DNA from: Clostridium weizhouense
Lineage (GTDB): Bacteria > Bacillota > Clostridia > Clostridiales > Clostridiaceae
Reading direction: 5' to 3'
DNA: 64,000 nucleotides
Assembly: GCF_019431045.1 (NCBI RefSeq)
Contig: NZ_JAHXPT010000001.1
Coordinates: forward strand, 62,001-126,000
The first letter of the stretch is position 1; each line of letters opens with the position of its first letter. Position numbers and translations under genes: made by a program. This document shows positions 1 to 8,206 of this stretch, in pieces. The notes below the pieces were generated by a model. That model did no database searches. It was not told the DNA's origin and was given only the letters and a program-made list of their open reading frames with translations.

Positions 1-647
1 GTATCTACAGCTGCTGGAGCCATAGCAGCTCCCATATTATTAGGATCTTTCTGTCCATAATCCTTTACTTTACCAGTTGTAACATAAGTAACTTCAGGAA
101 ATTTGCCTTCATGTCCTAATACTAAAGCTCCAGATCCAGTTACTGTCCATTGACAAGTAGCACATCTTTGGCATCCATACTCAAGTGGAAATCTAAATTG
201 TCTTTCCGCAGAACTAAAATGTGATGATGTTGCTGCCACCACATATTTTGCACATCCTGCATCCATTATTATTGATGCCAAACTTAAAGATTCTGTCATC
301 GTAGAACAGGCTCCATATAATCCAAAAAAAGGAATATCAAATTTTCTAGCTGCAAAACTTGAAGATATTATTTGATTTAACAAATCACCTGCAAAAAGAT
401 AATCTATATCACTCTCCTGAAGCTCAGCCCTAGACAATGCTTGAGTTATAGCTGTAAACATCATTTCACTTTCAGCCTTTTCAAAACTATCTTTTCCACA
501 AGTATCATCATTTAATATTTGATCAAAACTTTCTTTTAAAGGTCCATCACCTTCCTTAGGTCCTACTATTGAATAAGCGGAAATTATTTTAGGAGGATTC
601 TCTAACCTTACAGTTTGATTTCCTACTTTTTTATTAGCTATTTTCAT
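1..647 (-). CDS. spoVAD: Stage V sporulation protein AD (SpoVAD), C-terminal part outside the window
   Basis: The reading frame is open from the left edge to an ATG at 645-647 preceded by a GGTGGG ribosome site, so about 215 N-terminal residues are visible and the rest lies outside. The protein begins MKIANKKVGNQTVRLENPP and carries the thiolase/ketosynthase-like fold typical of SpoVAD, with the conserved GACSTMTESL stretch and a Cys-rich CQRCATCQW segment. SpoVAD is a dipicolinic-acid-binding component of the SpoVA channel that loads Ca-DPA into the forespore. It follows spoVAC on the same strand, but the usual tight linkage is broken by a 430-base gap holding an inverted-repeat element. Family assignment is secure. 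Confidence 0.93.
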   Translation of the reverse strand, partial: MKIANKKVGNQTVRLENPPKIISAYSIVGPKEGDGPLKESFDQILNDDTCGKDSFEKAESEMMFTAITQALSRAELQESDIDYLFAGDLLNQIISSSFAARKFDIPFFGLYGACSTMTESLSLASIIMDAGCAKYVVAATSSHFSSAERQFRFPLEYGCQRCATCQWTVTGSGALVLGHEGKFPEVTYVTTGKVKDYGQKDPNNMGAAMAPAAVD

Positions 648-701
648 ATCTACACCCACCTTAATACAAATATAATTTATTAATTCTTACATTATATTTC
701 A

Positions 702-991
702 GGCTATGTTTTAAGTGAATGTTGATATTGTAATATAAAGCCCATGGACAGGTGATTTTACTTTAAGAACTCTAAACAAAGCTTAGTCTAATTAATGTAT
801 ACTCCCAATCCCAGATTGTTGACAAGCAATTAATTGTAAGACTAAAATGAAACTCGACTCATATATATTCGCTGAATAAGTTCGAGTATCAAAATATAAA
901 ATTTTTACTATAACTTAAGAGTTCTAAAAAGCAAATCCCAATGCCAGTTTAGGCTTATACTACAATATCAACACTGTTTTAAAACATAGCG
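702..991. mobile_element. MITE-like element with 34-base terminal inverted repeats between spoVAC and spoVAD
   Basis: Arms at 703-736 and 957-990 are inverted copies: 12 identical bases (GCTATGTTTTAA), a 6-base divergent patch, then 16 bases with one mismatch. The interior is partly self-complementary as well (TTAAGAACTCTAA near 765 against TTAAGAGTTCTAA near 915). No reading frame is seen inside. The size (about 290 bases) and structure fit a non-autonomous MITE. The same GGCTATGTTTTAA end motif recurs near 8127 and, as GTCTATGTTTTAA, at 56773. Confidence 0.75.
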
Positions 992-1076
992 ATATTTCCA
1001 ATAGTATTGATATTTTAATTTTTTATTATACTAAAATATCAATAAATAATTAGATATAGCTATCCTATTATCTTAT

Positions 1077-1532
1077 TTAAAATAATGAAATTATATAATA
1101 AACTATACCTATAATTACAGATGATCCTATTCCATATACAAGAACTGGTCCTGCAATAGTAAACATTTTAGCTGCTACTCCAAAAACAAAACCTTCTTTT
1201 TTAAATTCTATAGCTGGGGAAACAATTGCATTAGAAAATCCTGTTATTGGAACTACTGTTCCTGCTCCACCAAATTGAGCTATTTTATCATATATACCTA
1301 TACCTGTTAATAAAGCACCTAAAAAAATCATTATTATTGATACTATAGTTTTAACTTGTTCATCTGGTAAACCTAATGTTGAAATATATTTATCAATAAA
1401 TTGTCCTATAGTGCAAATTGCTCCTCCAACAAAAAAAGCTTTAGTACAATCTAAAAGTATCCTTGGTTTCGGTTCAACTTGCTTTGCCATATCTTCATAT
1501 TTTTTTCTTATAATTTTCTCATCCTTATGCAA
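1077..1532 (-). CDS. spoVAC: Stage V sporulation protein AC (SpoVAC)
   Basis: A 151-residue membrane protein of the SpoVAC/SpoVAEB family. After a charged N-terminus it has several hydrophobic segments (about 28-48, 62-84, 112-150) and the motif GAICTIGQ near residue 37. SpoVAC is a membrane component of the DPA channel; in Bacillus it behaves as a mechanosensitive channel. The start is TTG at 1530-1532, preceded by GGAGAG at a spacing of about 9; no ATG is better placed. It lies downstream of sigF but is separated from it by a strong terminator, so it should have its own forespore promoter. I could not read a convincing sigma-G -10 box upstream. spoVAD follows after the inverted-repeat element. 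Confidence 0.93.
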   Translation of the reverse strand: MHKDEKIIRKKYEDMAKQVEPKPRILLDCTKAFFVGGAICTIGQFIDKYISTLGLPDEQVKTIVSIIMIFLGALLTGIGIYDKIAQFGGAGTVVPITGFSNAIVSPAIEFKKEGFVFGVAAKMFTIAGPVLVYGIGSSVIIGIVYYIISLF

Positions 1533-1670
1533 AACCTGTCACTCTCCTTTTTTAATTAACAAATATTAAAGGTTAATTATTCAATTTTTGTTTATTATTT
1601 TATTTAAAATTTCTTTTATGTATGTTTATTATTTGTATATTTGAAAAATTTAATTATGTTAATTTTTGGA

Positions 1671-1720
1671 TAAAAAAAATCCGTTTAAAATAGAAATTAA
1701 TTTTCTATTTTAAACGGATT
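1671..1720 (-). terminator. Rho-independent terminator of the spoIIA-sigF operon
   Basis: A perfect 19-bp stem (1678-1696 with 1702-1720) has a 5-base loop and is followed on the minus strand by a T run (1671-1677). It lies about 60 bases past the sigF stop and separates sigF from spoVAC. Confidence 0.9.
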
Positions 1721-1782
1721 ACTTTTTATAAAAAATGTAAAGATTGAATTAATACAAATCTATGGCTTCAAAAAACAATCCA

Positions 1783-2538
1783 TTAATCTTCTAATTTTTC
1801 TCTCATTTTTAATAGTACCTTTTTTTCAATTCTAGAAACTTGTACTTGACTTATACCCAGTAATTTTGCTACTTGTACCTGTGTTTTATCTTTAAAATAT
1901 CTTAGAATAATTATTTGTCGTGCTTTTTCATCTAAGCTTCTTAGGGCCTCTTTAAGAGCTATTTTATTAATCATTCCAATATCTTCTTCACCTTTTTCAC
2001 TCAATTTATCTATTAATAAAACTGGCGCTCCATCATCTTGATGTATGGTATCATAAAGATATTGTAAACTTGTTGCAGACTCTATTGCAAATATAATTTC
2101 TTCTTTATCTACACCTGAAAACCCTGCTAATTCTTCTATAGTAGGTGCTCTATTTAGTTTTTTTGTTAATTCCTCTTTGTCAAAATGTATTCTTTTAGCT
2201 AAACTTTTAACATTACGACTTACTTTAATCATCCCGTCATCTCTTAAAAATCTCTTAATTTCCCCTATTATCATAGGAACTGCATAAGTCGAAAATTTAA
2301 CATTATAATTCAAATCAAAATTATTTATAGCTTTAACTAATCCAATAGAACCGATCTGGAAAATATCCTCATAATCATAACCCCTATTTAAAAATTTTTT
2401 ACTAATAGATGATACTAATGGTAGATTAATCTCTATTAATTTATTCATAGCAGCATTATCTCCAGATTTGGCTAAAGGTAATAATTCTGAATTATCATTA
2501 TAATTATATTCCTCTCTTTTTAAATTCCCTTTTTCCAT
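1783..2538 (-). CDS. sigF: RNA polymerase forespore sigma factor SigF
   Basis: Sigma-70 family factor of about 251 residues. Region 2 is seen as DIFQIGSIGLVKAINNF and FSTYAVPMIIGEIKRFLRDDG; the C-terminal region 4 helix-turn-helix is KTQVQVAKLLGISQVQVSRIEKK. It directs early forespore transcription. The order spoIIAA-spoIIAB-sigF upstream identifies it as sigma-F rather than sigma-G. The ATG at 2536-2538 has AGGTGG about 5 bases upstream and is preferred over an in-frame GTG at 2547. It is held inactive by SpoIIAB and released by unphosphorylated SpoIIAA. The transcript ends at the hairpin at 1671-1720. Confidence 0.95.
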   Translation of the reverse strand: MEKGNLKREEYNYNDNSELLPLAKSGDNAAMNKLIEINLPLVSSISKKFLNRGYDYEDIFQIGSIGLVKAINNFDLNYNVKFSTYAVPMIIGEIKRFLRDDGMIKVSRNVKSLAKRIHFDKEELTKKLNRAPTIEELAGFSGVDKEEIIFAIESATSLQYLYDTIHQDDGAPVLLIDKLSEKGEEDIGMINKIALKEALRSLDEKARQIIILRYFKDKTQVQVAKLLGISQVQVSRIEKKVLLKMREKLED

Positions 2539-2547
2539 ATTTTCCAC

Positions 2548-2982
2548 CTAACTCACTGTGTCAAATTTCTTCTTTATTATTACCCTTGTACCCTTTCCTT
2601 CTTCACTTTCAACTAACAAACTATCCATAAACGTCTCCATCACTGTAAATCCCATCCCTGATCTTTCTAAATCTGGACGTGATGTATATAATGGTTCCAT
2701 AACCTTAGGTATATCATCAATACCTTTACCCTTGTCGATTATTATAATAGTTACTTCACTATCATAAATCTCTGCTTCAACCCTAATTATTCCGTTATCT
2801 CTATTCTCATATCCATGTATTATAGAATTAGTTACCGCCTCTGATACAGCTGTCTTTACATCTGTTAACTCTGCAATTGTTGGATCGAGTTGAGAAACAA
2901 ATGCTGCAACTACTACCCTTGCAAAAGCTTCATTTTCAGATTTACTTAAAAATTCTACACTCATTTTATTATCATACACCAT
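2548..2982 (-). CDS. spoIIAB: Anti-sigma-F factor / serine kinase SpoIIAB
   Basis: GHKL-type kinase of about 144 residues with the N box [16 protein letters not shown], the G1 box DKGKGIDD and a G2 box [10 protein letters not shown]. It binds and inhibits sigma-F and phosphorylates SpoIIAA. The frame can be extended to an ATG at 2994, but that codon is followed at once by GGAGGG, which looks like the ribosome site for the second ATG at 2980-2982; the conserved family start ([17 protein letters not shown]) begins a few residues later. It sits between spoIIAA (13 bases away) and sigF, consistent with translational coupling. Confidence 0.94.
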   Translation of the reverse strand: MVYDNKMSVEFLSKSENEAFARVVVAAFVSQLDPTIAELTDVKTAVSEAVTNSIIHGYENRDNGIIRVEAEIYDSEVTIIIIDKGKGIDDIPKVMEPLYTSRPDLERSGMGFTVMETFMDSLLVESEEGKGTRVIIKKKFDTVS

Positions 2983-2994
2983 AAAACCCTCCAT

Positions 2995-3330
2995 CTAAAT
3001 GCATCTTATTGCTTCGTCTATAGTCTTATAATTCTTAACAACCTTATATAAACCTGTTAATTCAAATACTTTATTAACATTTGTATTAACATTTGTAATA
3101 CATAGAGTTCCTTTTTTATTAGCTATCTTTTTGTGTCTTCCAACAACAACTCCAATACCAGAGCTGTCCATAAAACTTACACCCGCAAAATTTAAAATAA
3201 CCTTTTCTATATTGTCTCTATCCATTCTATCATCAATTTTGACTCTAACTTCCTCAGCACTATGGTGATCTAATTCCCCTACAAGAGTAATAATTAAAAT
3301 ATCATCATATTTTTCAAACTTTAAATTCAT
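2995..3330 (-). CDS. spoIIAA: Anti-anti-sigma factor SpoIIAA
   Basis: STAS-domain protein of 111 residues with the phosphorylation loop SFMDSSGIGVVVGRHK; by homology Ser57 is the residue phosphorylated by SpoIIAB. When unphosphorylated it displaces sigma-F from SpoIIAB. It is the first gene of the spoIIA operon here; no dacF is seen upstream. The ATG at 3328-3330 has no adjacent Shine-Dalgarno. A strong GGAGGTG lies at 3365-3371 with a small hairpin between it and the start, an unusual arrangement described separately. Confidence 0.94.
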   Translation of the reverse strand: MNLKFEKYDDILIITLVGELDHHSAEEVRVKIDDRMDRDNIEKVILNFAGVSFMDSSGIGVVVGRHKKIANKKGTLCITNVNTNVNKVFELTGLYKVVKNYKTIDEAIRCI

Positions 3331-3338
3331 ATATCATT

Positions 3339-3371
3339 ACTCTAAAGTTATCCTTAGAGTAATTCACCTCC
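3339..3371 (-). promoter_or_regulatory. Hairpin between Shine-Dalgarno and start codon of spoIIAA
   Basis: On the minus strand a perfect GGAGGTG (3371-3365) is followed by 4 bases, then a 7-bp stem (ACTCTAA / TTAGAGT, 3339-3360, 8-base loop), then 8 bases to the ATG. No other usable start codon sits at normal distance from the GGAGGTG. Folding the hairpin would bring the site to an effective spacing of about 12 bases. The function is inferred. Confidence 0.5.
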
Positions 3372-3402
3372 TTATTTAATACTTATTACTAATCTTTACC
3401 AT

Positions 3403-3432
3403 ATTTTAACATACTCTTTTATTCAACGTCAA
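3403..3432 (-). promoter_or_regulatory. Candidate promoter of the spoIIAA-spoIIAB-sigF operon
   Basis: On the minus strand TTGACG (3432-3427) and TAAAAT (3408-3403) are separated by 18 bases, about 70 bases upstream of spoIIAA. This resembles a sigma-A promoter. A sigma-H type site (AGGA plus GAAT), expected from other sporeformers, could not be read with confidence. Confidence 0.4.
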
Positions 3433-3579
3433 TTTTTTATTACATTTTTTTCTAATTATTCTATAATATATGAAAATCAAACAACTAAATCACATTTTAA
3501 TTAACAATATACAATATACATAAATCAACTTTCCAATTTCATCTCTAACCATAAGCTTTATAACATCCATTTAAAAGAT

Positions 3580-3645
3580 AGCGAAAAATAAAAGAGATAT
3601 CTTGTTATTTTTCTTCATATGCCTTAAACAAAATATCTCTTTTAT
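3580..3645 (-). terminator. Terminator downstream of the Lon-like protease gene
   Basis: The 13-bp arms ATAAAAGAGATAT (3588-3600) and their complement (3633-3645) flank a 32-base loop. On the minus strand the second arm runs into TTTTATTTTT. The loop is long for a terminator, so confidence is moderate. The rest of the 449-base gap between the Lon-like gene and spoIIAA holds only AT-rich sequence and the spoIIA promoter/leader. Confidence 0.6.
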
Positions 3646-3779
3646 ATTAATTTTTATATTTTCTATACCTAAATATAGTTTTTAAAATAATAGATTAATG
3701 CTTGTATACTTTTTTTGATTTTGTTCATATTAAATAAAATAAATATACAATTTACATTTAATCTATTATTTGATGTGTC

Positions 3780-6089
3780 TTATTTTTTCTTTTTAACATT
3801 CTTATATTTTGAAAGTTCCTCTTCAATAGTTTTATAAAAACTTTTAACTGACTCACCAGGTTTTAAGATAAGGACTTCTATTGCATCTTCTAGTGTATCC
3901 ATTGTATAAATATGAAATTCGCCATTTCTAATATATTCTTCTACTTCAGCATTTAAAATTAATTCATTTTTATTTACACTAGGAATTAATACACCTTTAT
4001 CGTCTATATCATCTAATCCTTTGCATACACTAAAGAAACCCTCAATTTTCTCATTTATCATGCCAATTGGTTGAATGTCTCCAAATTGATTTATAGATCC
4101 TGTAACTGCAATATTTTGTCTTATTGACCTCTTGCTAAGTGCAGAAAGCATACATATTACTTCTGCAACAGATGCACTATCTCCTTCTACTAATGAATAA
4201 GTCTGTTCAAAGCTTAATTGAAAATCTACGGGCAATTTTTCATACGGACTTAATAAATTAGTTATTAATCCTCTTAAAATAGCTATAGATTTTTCATGAA
4301 TATTTCCACTAAGTTTACATTCTTTATGAACATCAATTATTCTGCCATCTCCTTTAAGAGCTAAGCATGTTATTCTCATAGGCCTTCCTAGACTAAAAAG
4401 TTTTGTTCCAAATACAGCTAGTGCATTAATAGAACCAATTTTTTCATCTCTAATAGATAATAATATTTTTTTACTCTTATAACTTTCTAAGATTTCTTCA
4501 CGAATTTTCTCTTCTCCACTATGACAAATACTATTAACATCATCTTTACTTATTGTAAATCTACCATCAGAAATTGCTTTATGATTAGACAAATATAGCA
4601 TTTTATCTATTTCATAGTCATCAATGCAAATTTTTTCCCTATCACCACTAATTCTTGATAATACTTTAAATATTTCCTCTACAGCATCTTGTTCTATATC
4701 TAATAAATTTTCATTATTTATTTTATTTTGGATATATCTTGCAATTAAAGTCTTTGAATTGTCATTATATTTAAGTTCAATATCAGATTCTACCTTTAAC
4801 GGAAATACTCGTTTAAAATCTTCATCTCTTTCATATAAAAAATTGAAACTTTCATAATCACCTATTACAATTACTTTTACATTAATAGGTATAGGCTCTG
4901 GCTTTAATCCCTCTATAGATAGAACATCTAAATAAGTTTTAGTATAACTGTAATCTACTTTTTGGAGCATTAATACCTTTTTTAAATAATAATAACTATA
5001 CCCACTATTTAATAAAGAATTCAGTCTTACAATTAAACATCCACCATTAGCCTTTAATAAACTTCCAGGATGTATCAATTCTATATCAGTAGTATAATTA
5101 CCATTAGTACTTTTATATTCTATATTACCTATTAAATTATTTATAGTTGGATCTTCTTCAAAAAGAACTCTAGGATGAGGAATATTTTTATTATCTACAA
5201 GTACATGAACTTCATATTTCATAAATAACTGATCAAGTTCTTGTTCATCATCTTCAAGACTTATTGTATAACATTTAACTACCTCTTCTTCAATCCAATC
5301 AAACATTTGTGAGAGATATAAACACACATTTTCATCAGTTACAAATTCAAATAATAAGTCATTCTTTTTTTCCATCATTGTATTTTTTAAATATTCCTTA
5401 TAAATTGCTTTAAGCTCTTTAATAGAATCCTTTTCTAGCTTAGTTAATTTCTCTAATACATCTTTTGCTTGTTTTTTTAATTCTCCTACTTGTTCTTTAA
5501 TTATATCTTGATCTTCGCTTTCTAAATCTTCATATTCATCTTCTGTCATTTCTTTCCCTTGTTCTTTTAATGGAATAAATACAAAACCTCCATTAGTAGC
5601 TTTAACATCAAAATTATATGCTTTTGCTGCATTCATTATTTCAGATATATAATCATTTCTTTTCCTAGTTATATTTTGGAGTATAATCTCTTTTTCTGTG
5701 TCTGATGATCCATTATAAAATTCAAATATACAATCAAAATATTTATTTTTAATTTCTTCAACTTTATCTTTTAATAAAGTACCTTTTCCACTAGGTAAAA
5801 ATAAAACTTTAGGATTTAGTGAATTATCAGTTGTTACATAACAGATATCCTTTGGTGATTCTTCTTCTTCATATATAGTTGTAACAAAATTTATTAAATC
5901 CCTTAGTTTATCTTTTGAAAACGAATCAACGTAATATAAATTGTATCCATCTTTCTTGATCTTTAAAGCTCGTTCTATTTCATTTAACCTTGATTTTACC
6001 TCAGGCATTTCAAAAAATTCTTCATCGCTTGGTAAACCCTTAAAAGAACAATTAAAAATAACTTCGCTTGGAGTTAACTCTCTTTTCAT
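3780..6089 (-). CDS. Lon-related serine protease with degenerate AAA ATPase domain
   Basis: A 769-residue protein of the LonB-like family (AAA_32 plus Lon C-terminal protease domain, peptidase family S16). The protease domain (about 540-760) keeps the catalytic dyad: Ser638 in EGDSASVAEV and Lys681 in PIGMINEKIEG. The N-terminal part aligns by eye with the family (DGYNLYYV near 47-54, LFLPSGKG near 97-103), but where family members carry a P-loop after GYN(I/L)F this protein reads VDSFSKDKLRD (54-64). Where a Walker B acid is expected after ANGG it reads CLIVRLNSLL (351-360). A charged coiled-coil-like insert spans about 175-245. It is probably ATPase-deficient, like the LonC group (inference). 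It is monocistronic between the spoIIA operon and a DUF4003-like gene. Confidence 0.85.
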   Translation of the reverse strand: MKRELTPSEVIFNCSFKGLPSDEEFFEMPEVKSRLNEIERALKIKKDGYNLYYVDSFSKDKLRDLINFVTTIYEEEESPKDICYVTTDNSLNPKVLFLPSGKGTLLKDKVEEIKNKYFDCIFEFYNGSSDTEKEIILQNITRKRNDYISEIMNAAKAYNFDVKATNGGFVFIPLKEQGKEMTEDEYEDLESEDQDIIKEQVGELKKQAKDVLEKLTKLEKDSIKELKAIYKEYLKNTMMEKKNDLLFEFVTDENVCLYLSQMFDWIEEEVVKCYTISLEDDEQELDQLFMKYEVHVLVDNKNIPHPRVLFEEDPTINNLIGNIEYKSTNGNYTTDIELIHPGSLLKANGGCLIVRLNSLLNSGYSYYYLKKVLMLQKVDYSYTKTYLDVLSIEGLKPEPIPINVKVIVIGDYESFNFLYERDEDFKRVFPLKVESDIELKYNDNSKTLIARYIQNKINNENLLDIEQDAVEEIFKVLSRISGDREKICIDDYEIDKMLYLSNHKAISDGRFTISKDDVNSICHSGEEKIREEILESYKSKKILLSIRDEKIGSINALAVFGTKLFSLGRPMRITCLALKGDGRIIDVHKECKLSGNIHEKSIAILRGLITNLLSPYEKLPVDFQLSFEQTYSLVEGDSASVAEVICMLSALSKRSIRQNIAVTGSINQFGDIQPIGMINEKIEGFFSVCKGLDDIDDKGVLIPSVNKNELILNAEVEEYIRNGEFHIYTMDTLEDAIEVLILKPGESVKSFYKTIEEELSKYKNVKKKK

Positions 6090-6322
6090 AAATTATATCC
6101 ACTTTGAAGTTTGTTTTAAGACTTAACTTTGATTAAAACCTTCAAAAGCAGTTTCCTCCTCAAATTAGTAGTATATATAATATTAATATTCTCTAACTTA
6201 GAAAATAGATATACTTTTTTATTTTTTCTATAAACTTAAGTTAAAAATATATTTTTAGAGTAGAAACTCTGTTTATACTACCAACTTTTAAAGTCAACTG
6301 CTTTTTATTATTTGACTATGTT

Positions 6323-7252
6323 TTAAGCTAATACTTCATTTAAAACACCTTGATTTTTACTTACTAAAAATGTATAAGTACTAAATGCCAATAATTCATC
6401 TAAATATTTTATATTTTCGTTTATTTTACTTGTAGACACAATAATTAAGGCAATCATGTCTCTAAATCCCTTATCTATATAAAATTCATATTCAATTTCT
6501 TCACTGCAAAGATAGTCTATAACTTCTCTCATATTATTCATAATTTCTTCAGAATCTTGATTCTTTACTAAAGCACCAAGTAAACTTACAAATTGATGAC
6601 TTATTTTAAATCCATTTTTTTGCAAAGAAATTAAGAGTTCTTTTGTCTTGTATGCTGCATCTTCATAACTGTTTAACAATATAGTATTAGTTAATCCTTG
6701 CACACCGTTATTGGAAAATAGTTCTAAATTAGTCACATATTCAAAAACCAGTTCCATATATTCTGTCATTGAATTAAATTCCGAACAATTTATAGCCAGT
6801 AAAGTACAAAATAAATAATCATCTTCTTTTGTCACATTATTATATCTAGATTTTATAATATTAAATATATCTTTTGTTTTAGATATAATATTCTTCCTAT
6901 TTTGTAAGTCTACATATTTTACTATTGCATAAGCTGATAAAAGCAAATACTCAGAATCTTTAAAGTTTTGTTCTATTAACAAATCAAACACTTCTATTAT
7001 CTCAAGAATAATCATCTTATTTTCTTTATAATCATTATTACATGATATTAAAAAAGATAATATATATAACATGTCACCTCTAAAAGGAGACATTCTAGAT
7101 GTACTATCCTTAATAAATTTACGTATATCTTTAACCTCTTCAAAAGGAATTTCTCTATTATAATATCCATTAAGTAAAGCTGAAAAATGATTAATATAAT
7201 CTCCATCATATCTTAATCTTTCTTTAGCATTAACATAGTTATCTATAGTCAT
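6323..7252 (-). CDS. DUF4003-like protein of unknown function
   Basis: A 309-residue, mostly helical, soluble protein. The N-terminal stretch with MSPFRGDMLYILSFLIS and the overall length resemble the DUF4003 family of Firmicutes, which has no known activity; the assignment is by recollection of family pattern and is moderate. No signal peptide or catalytic motif is visible. The first ATG is at 7250-7252 but has no nearby ribosome site. A strong GGGGGAG lies at 7289-7295, with in-frame ATT/ATA codons at normal spacing, so translation could begin about 10 codons earlier at a non-standard codon. It stands alone between the Lon-like gene and a divergently oriented small gene. Confidence 0.6.
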   Translation of the reverse strand: MTIDNYVNAKERLRYDGDYINHFSALLNGYYNREIPFEEVKDIRKFIKDSTSRMSPFRGDMLYILSFLISCNNDYKENKMIILEIIEVFDLLIEQNFKDSEYLLLSAYAIVKYVDLQNRKNIISKTKDIFNIIKSRYNNVTKEDDYLFCTLLAINCSEFNSMTEYMELVFEYVTNLELFSNNGVQGLTNTILLNSYEDAAYKTKELLISLQKNGFKISHQFVSLLGALVKNQDSEEIMNNMREVIDYLCSEEIEYEFYIDKGFRDMIALIIVSTSKINENIKYLDELLAFSTYTFLVSKNQGVLNEVLA

Positions 7253-7396
7253 ATCACAAATTCGTTTTGTATTAATATCTATTATAATCTCCCCCTAAGT
7301 ACAAAAATAATAACCTTAAATATAAGCTATATTTTTAAGTATCATATTAAATTAAAACATAGTTTAATTACATTAATATTATACTATATCTATATT

Positions 7397-7444
7397 ACTT
7401 AATTTATATAGCACTTAATTTATATAGCACTTAATTTATATATT
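7397..7444. repeat. Three tandem 16-base repeats
   Basis: The unit ACTTAATTTATATAGC occurs at 7397-7412 and 7413-7428, and with two changed end bases at 7429-7444. It lies in the 411-base gap between the DUF4003-like gene and the divergent gene at 7664. Apart from these repeats and an extended -10 promoter near 7597, I see only AT-rich sequence in that gap. Confidence 0.85.
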
Positions 7445-7593
7445 AATTGTATAAATTCTTTATGTCATCTCTGTGTCTATAAAATTAATTTTTTCTTAAA
7501 TTTAACTATATAATTGTATCATACTTAAATATATGCATAACATACTATAGATTATTGAAAAGCTTAATATATATGGTAGTTAACTAAGTATTA

Positions 7594-7602
7594 TGCTATA
7601 AT
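7594..7602 (+). promoter_or_regulatory. Extended -10 promoter for the gene at 7664
   Basis: TGCTATAAT at 7594-7602 is a perfect extended -10 element (TGnTATAAT). No good -35 is seen, as is common for extended -10 promoters. The leader to the ATG is about 55 bases. Confidence 0.5.
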
Positions 7603-7663
7603 AAATTAGATATAATGGAATAATTGTTTTTAAAGAAATTCATGCTAAAAAAGGAGAGTTCAT

Positions 7664-8095
7664 ATGGGTTTAAAAGAAAAATTCAGCGGTAAGTTTAATA
7701 AATATTTTCAAGACGCATATCTTGAAAAATATGGAGATAGAATTACAAGTACTTCAGGAACCGTTTTATCTGTAAAAGTTTTCGAAAAAAGTTACTTTAT
7801 ATTTCACAAATTATTAGTAGAAATGGTAGTTAAACCTGAAGTAGGTAAAGCTGTAGTTAAATGTTTCTACAAACAAAATAAATGGTTTAAAAAACCTGAA
7901 TTTATTACTGTTTCACAAGGTCACAAAGTTATAATTATGGGAATTAAAGGTGAAAAAATAAAGAAAAAAGATACTACAGAAGCTATACAAATAATGAATG
8001 TATTAAACCTTACTACTAAGAAAGATTTAATACCTGTAGATCATAGTCAGATAAGAAAATCTCGTCAACAAGCTACTAAAATGATGAGAAGATAA
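7664..8095 (+). CDS. Conserved-looking small basic protein, function unknown
   Basis: 143 residues, Lys/Arg rich, without signal peptide or membrane segment. I do not recognise the family. The ATG has AAGGAGAG 8 bases upstream, and the gene has its own extended -10 promoter and a strong terminator, so it is a genuine single-gene unit. The N-terminus (GLKEKFSGKFNKYFQDAYLE) looks amphipathic and the C-terminus (IRKSRQQATKMMRR) is strongly basic, which would suit binding to nucleic acid or an acidic surface; this is only a suggestion. It is one of two plus-strand genes in the window, facing away from the DUF4003-like gene. Confidence 0.8.
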   Translation: MGLKEKFSGKFNKYFQDAYLEKYGDRITSTSGTVLSVKVFEKSYFIFHKLLVEMVVKPEVGKAVVKCFYKQNKWFKKPEFITVSQGHKVIIMGIKGEKIKKKDTTEAIQIMNVLNLTTKKDLIPVDHSQIRKSRQQATKMMRR

Positions 8096-8096
8096 T

Positions 8097-8124
8097 AAAA
8101 AAACTCCTAAAAGGAGTTTTTTTA
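8097..8124 (+). terminator. Terminator of the 143-residue protein gene
   Basis: A perfect 12-bp stem (8097-8108 with 8112-8123, AAAAAAACTCCT and its complement) has a 3-base loop and ends in T7. It starts 2 bases after the stop codon. Confidence 0.92.
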
Positions 8125-8164
8125 TTAGGCTATATTTTAATATTATTTTTTTGAATGTGTCTAA
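8125..8164. repeat. Short imperfect inverted repeat with MITE-type ends
   Basis: TTAGGCTATATTTTAA at 8125-8140 faces TTTTTTGAATGTGTCTAAG ending at 8164. The left side matches the end of the element at 702-991 (GGCTATGTTTTAA). The right side matches the right end of the repeat at 60644-60797 (TTTTTTGAATGTGCCTAA). It may be a deletion remnant. Confidence 0.4.
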
Positions 8165-8206
8165 GATGATGAATAAAGAAATTTTGTTTAAAAATATTCA
8201 CATCGT

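Noticed and set aside
1-647. Truncated spoVAD pseudogene
   Set aside because: The frame is simply cut by the window edge; there is no internal stop or frameshift.
1557-1583. Sigma-G promoter for spoVAC
   Set aside because: A perfect TGAATA is present at 1578-1583 on the minus strand, but no acceptable -10 (CATACTA-like) lies at the right distance.
7397-7444. Tandem repeats as a CRISPR array
   Set aside because: The units are directly adjacent without spacers and no cas genes are nearby.
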